DNA of 33,019 bases from Bacillus yapensis (GTDB taxonomy: Bacteria; Bacillota; Bacilli; Bacillales; Cytobacillaceae): positions 1-33,019 of the forward strand of contig NZ_SUND01000028.1 in the NCBI RefSeq assembly GCF_005280205.1. The letters are read 5' to 3'. A program made the position numbers and the translations under genes. The notes below the pieces were generated by a model. The model made no database searches, was not told the DNA's origin, and worked only from the letters and a program-made list of their open reading frames with translations. Below are positions 32,950-33,019 of the stretch, in pieces (position 1 is the first letter of the stretch; the number at the start of each line of letters is the position of its first letter).

Positions 32950-33019
32950 ATGTTTAAAAATTATATCATGAATCAAATCGTTTTGCCTTTGGATTTAGAA
33001 GTAAAATTACAAAATAATG
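32950..33019 (+). CDS. IS1182-family transposase, N-terminal fragment
   Basis: Only the first 23 residues are in the window. MFKNYIMNQIVLPLDLEVKL matches the typical start of IS1182-type DDE transposases of Bacillus and relatives. The gene continues past 33019, so its integrity cannot be judged. GAAGGG just upstream is the ribosome site. Confidence 0.75.
   Translation, partial: MFKNYIMNQIVLPLDLEVKLQNN

Larger units (their letters stand above)
32790..33019 (+). mobile_element. Left end of an IS1182-family insertion sequence
   Basis: A terminal-type AGAGGCTGGGACAAAACCCC sequence (32791-32810), able to fold on itself with CCTCT, starts directly after the phnA-like stop. A perfect terminator stem and an SD-pairing hairpin follow, then the transposase start. 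This leader plan and the encoded N-terminus match IS1182-type elements of Bacilli. The right end lies beyond the window, and the exact left border was not checked. Confidence 0.7.

Overview
The window looks like chromosome of a low-GC Bacillaceae bacterium. Shine-Dalgarno sites are strong and the sequence is AT-rich. There is a class D sortase with an LPDTS substrate (a pairing known from Bacillus subtilis YhcS), a DbpA/YxiN-type helicase, and YeiL-, YxjI- and CBO0543-like genes. I cannot name the species from sequence alone.

Region A (1 to about 15,000) is a mobile, defence-like island. It opens inside a radC gene interrupted by the 3' end of a group II intron (domain V at 26-60). Two small unknown genes, a 241-aa unknown, a 169-aa unknown and a D5-type replicative ATPase/primase protein follow. 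The integration module is a 37-aa ORF, a resolvase-domain protein whose catalytic residues are replaced, and an intact large serine recombinase. Three cargo units come next, all on the plus strand. They are (i) two tiny membrane ORFs, a 106-aa protein, a PLD-family nuclease and a SIR2 NADase-like protein, tightly chained (7051-10560); (ii) a dGTPase-like HD protein plus a poly(A)-polymerase-head nucleotidyltransferase (10793-12900); (iii) a GHKL-ATPase fused to a PD-(D/E)XK-like nuclease (13424-14917). Strong terminators follow the first two units. The motifs and context point to anti-phage roles, but this is inference. The right edge is probably near 14,920-15,030, where a start-less coding remnant precedes cutC.

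Region B (15,030-28,980) reads as ordinary chromosome. It holds cutC, an SDR/TetR pair with matching operators, an endonuclease I family protein, dbpA, a cell-wall-anchored choice-of-anchor I protein with its sortase, three multipass membrane proteins, a LURP-one/YxjI-like protein, and a divergent MFS transporter/YeiL-type regulator pair with palindromic sites between them.

Region C (28,990-33,019) has an actin-type partition locus. A phased array of GTAAACA/GTATACA-like boxes (candidate parC) precedes parM and parR. After it come a GC-rich DUF2804 gene that looks acquired, a phnA/yjdM-like gene, and the left end of an IS1182-family insertion sequence whose transposase runs off the window.
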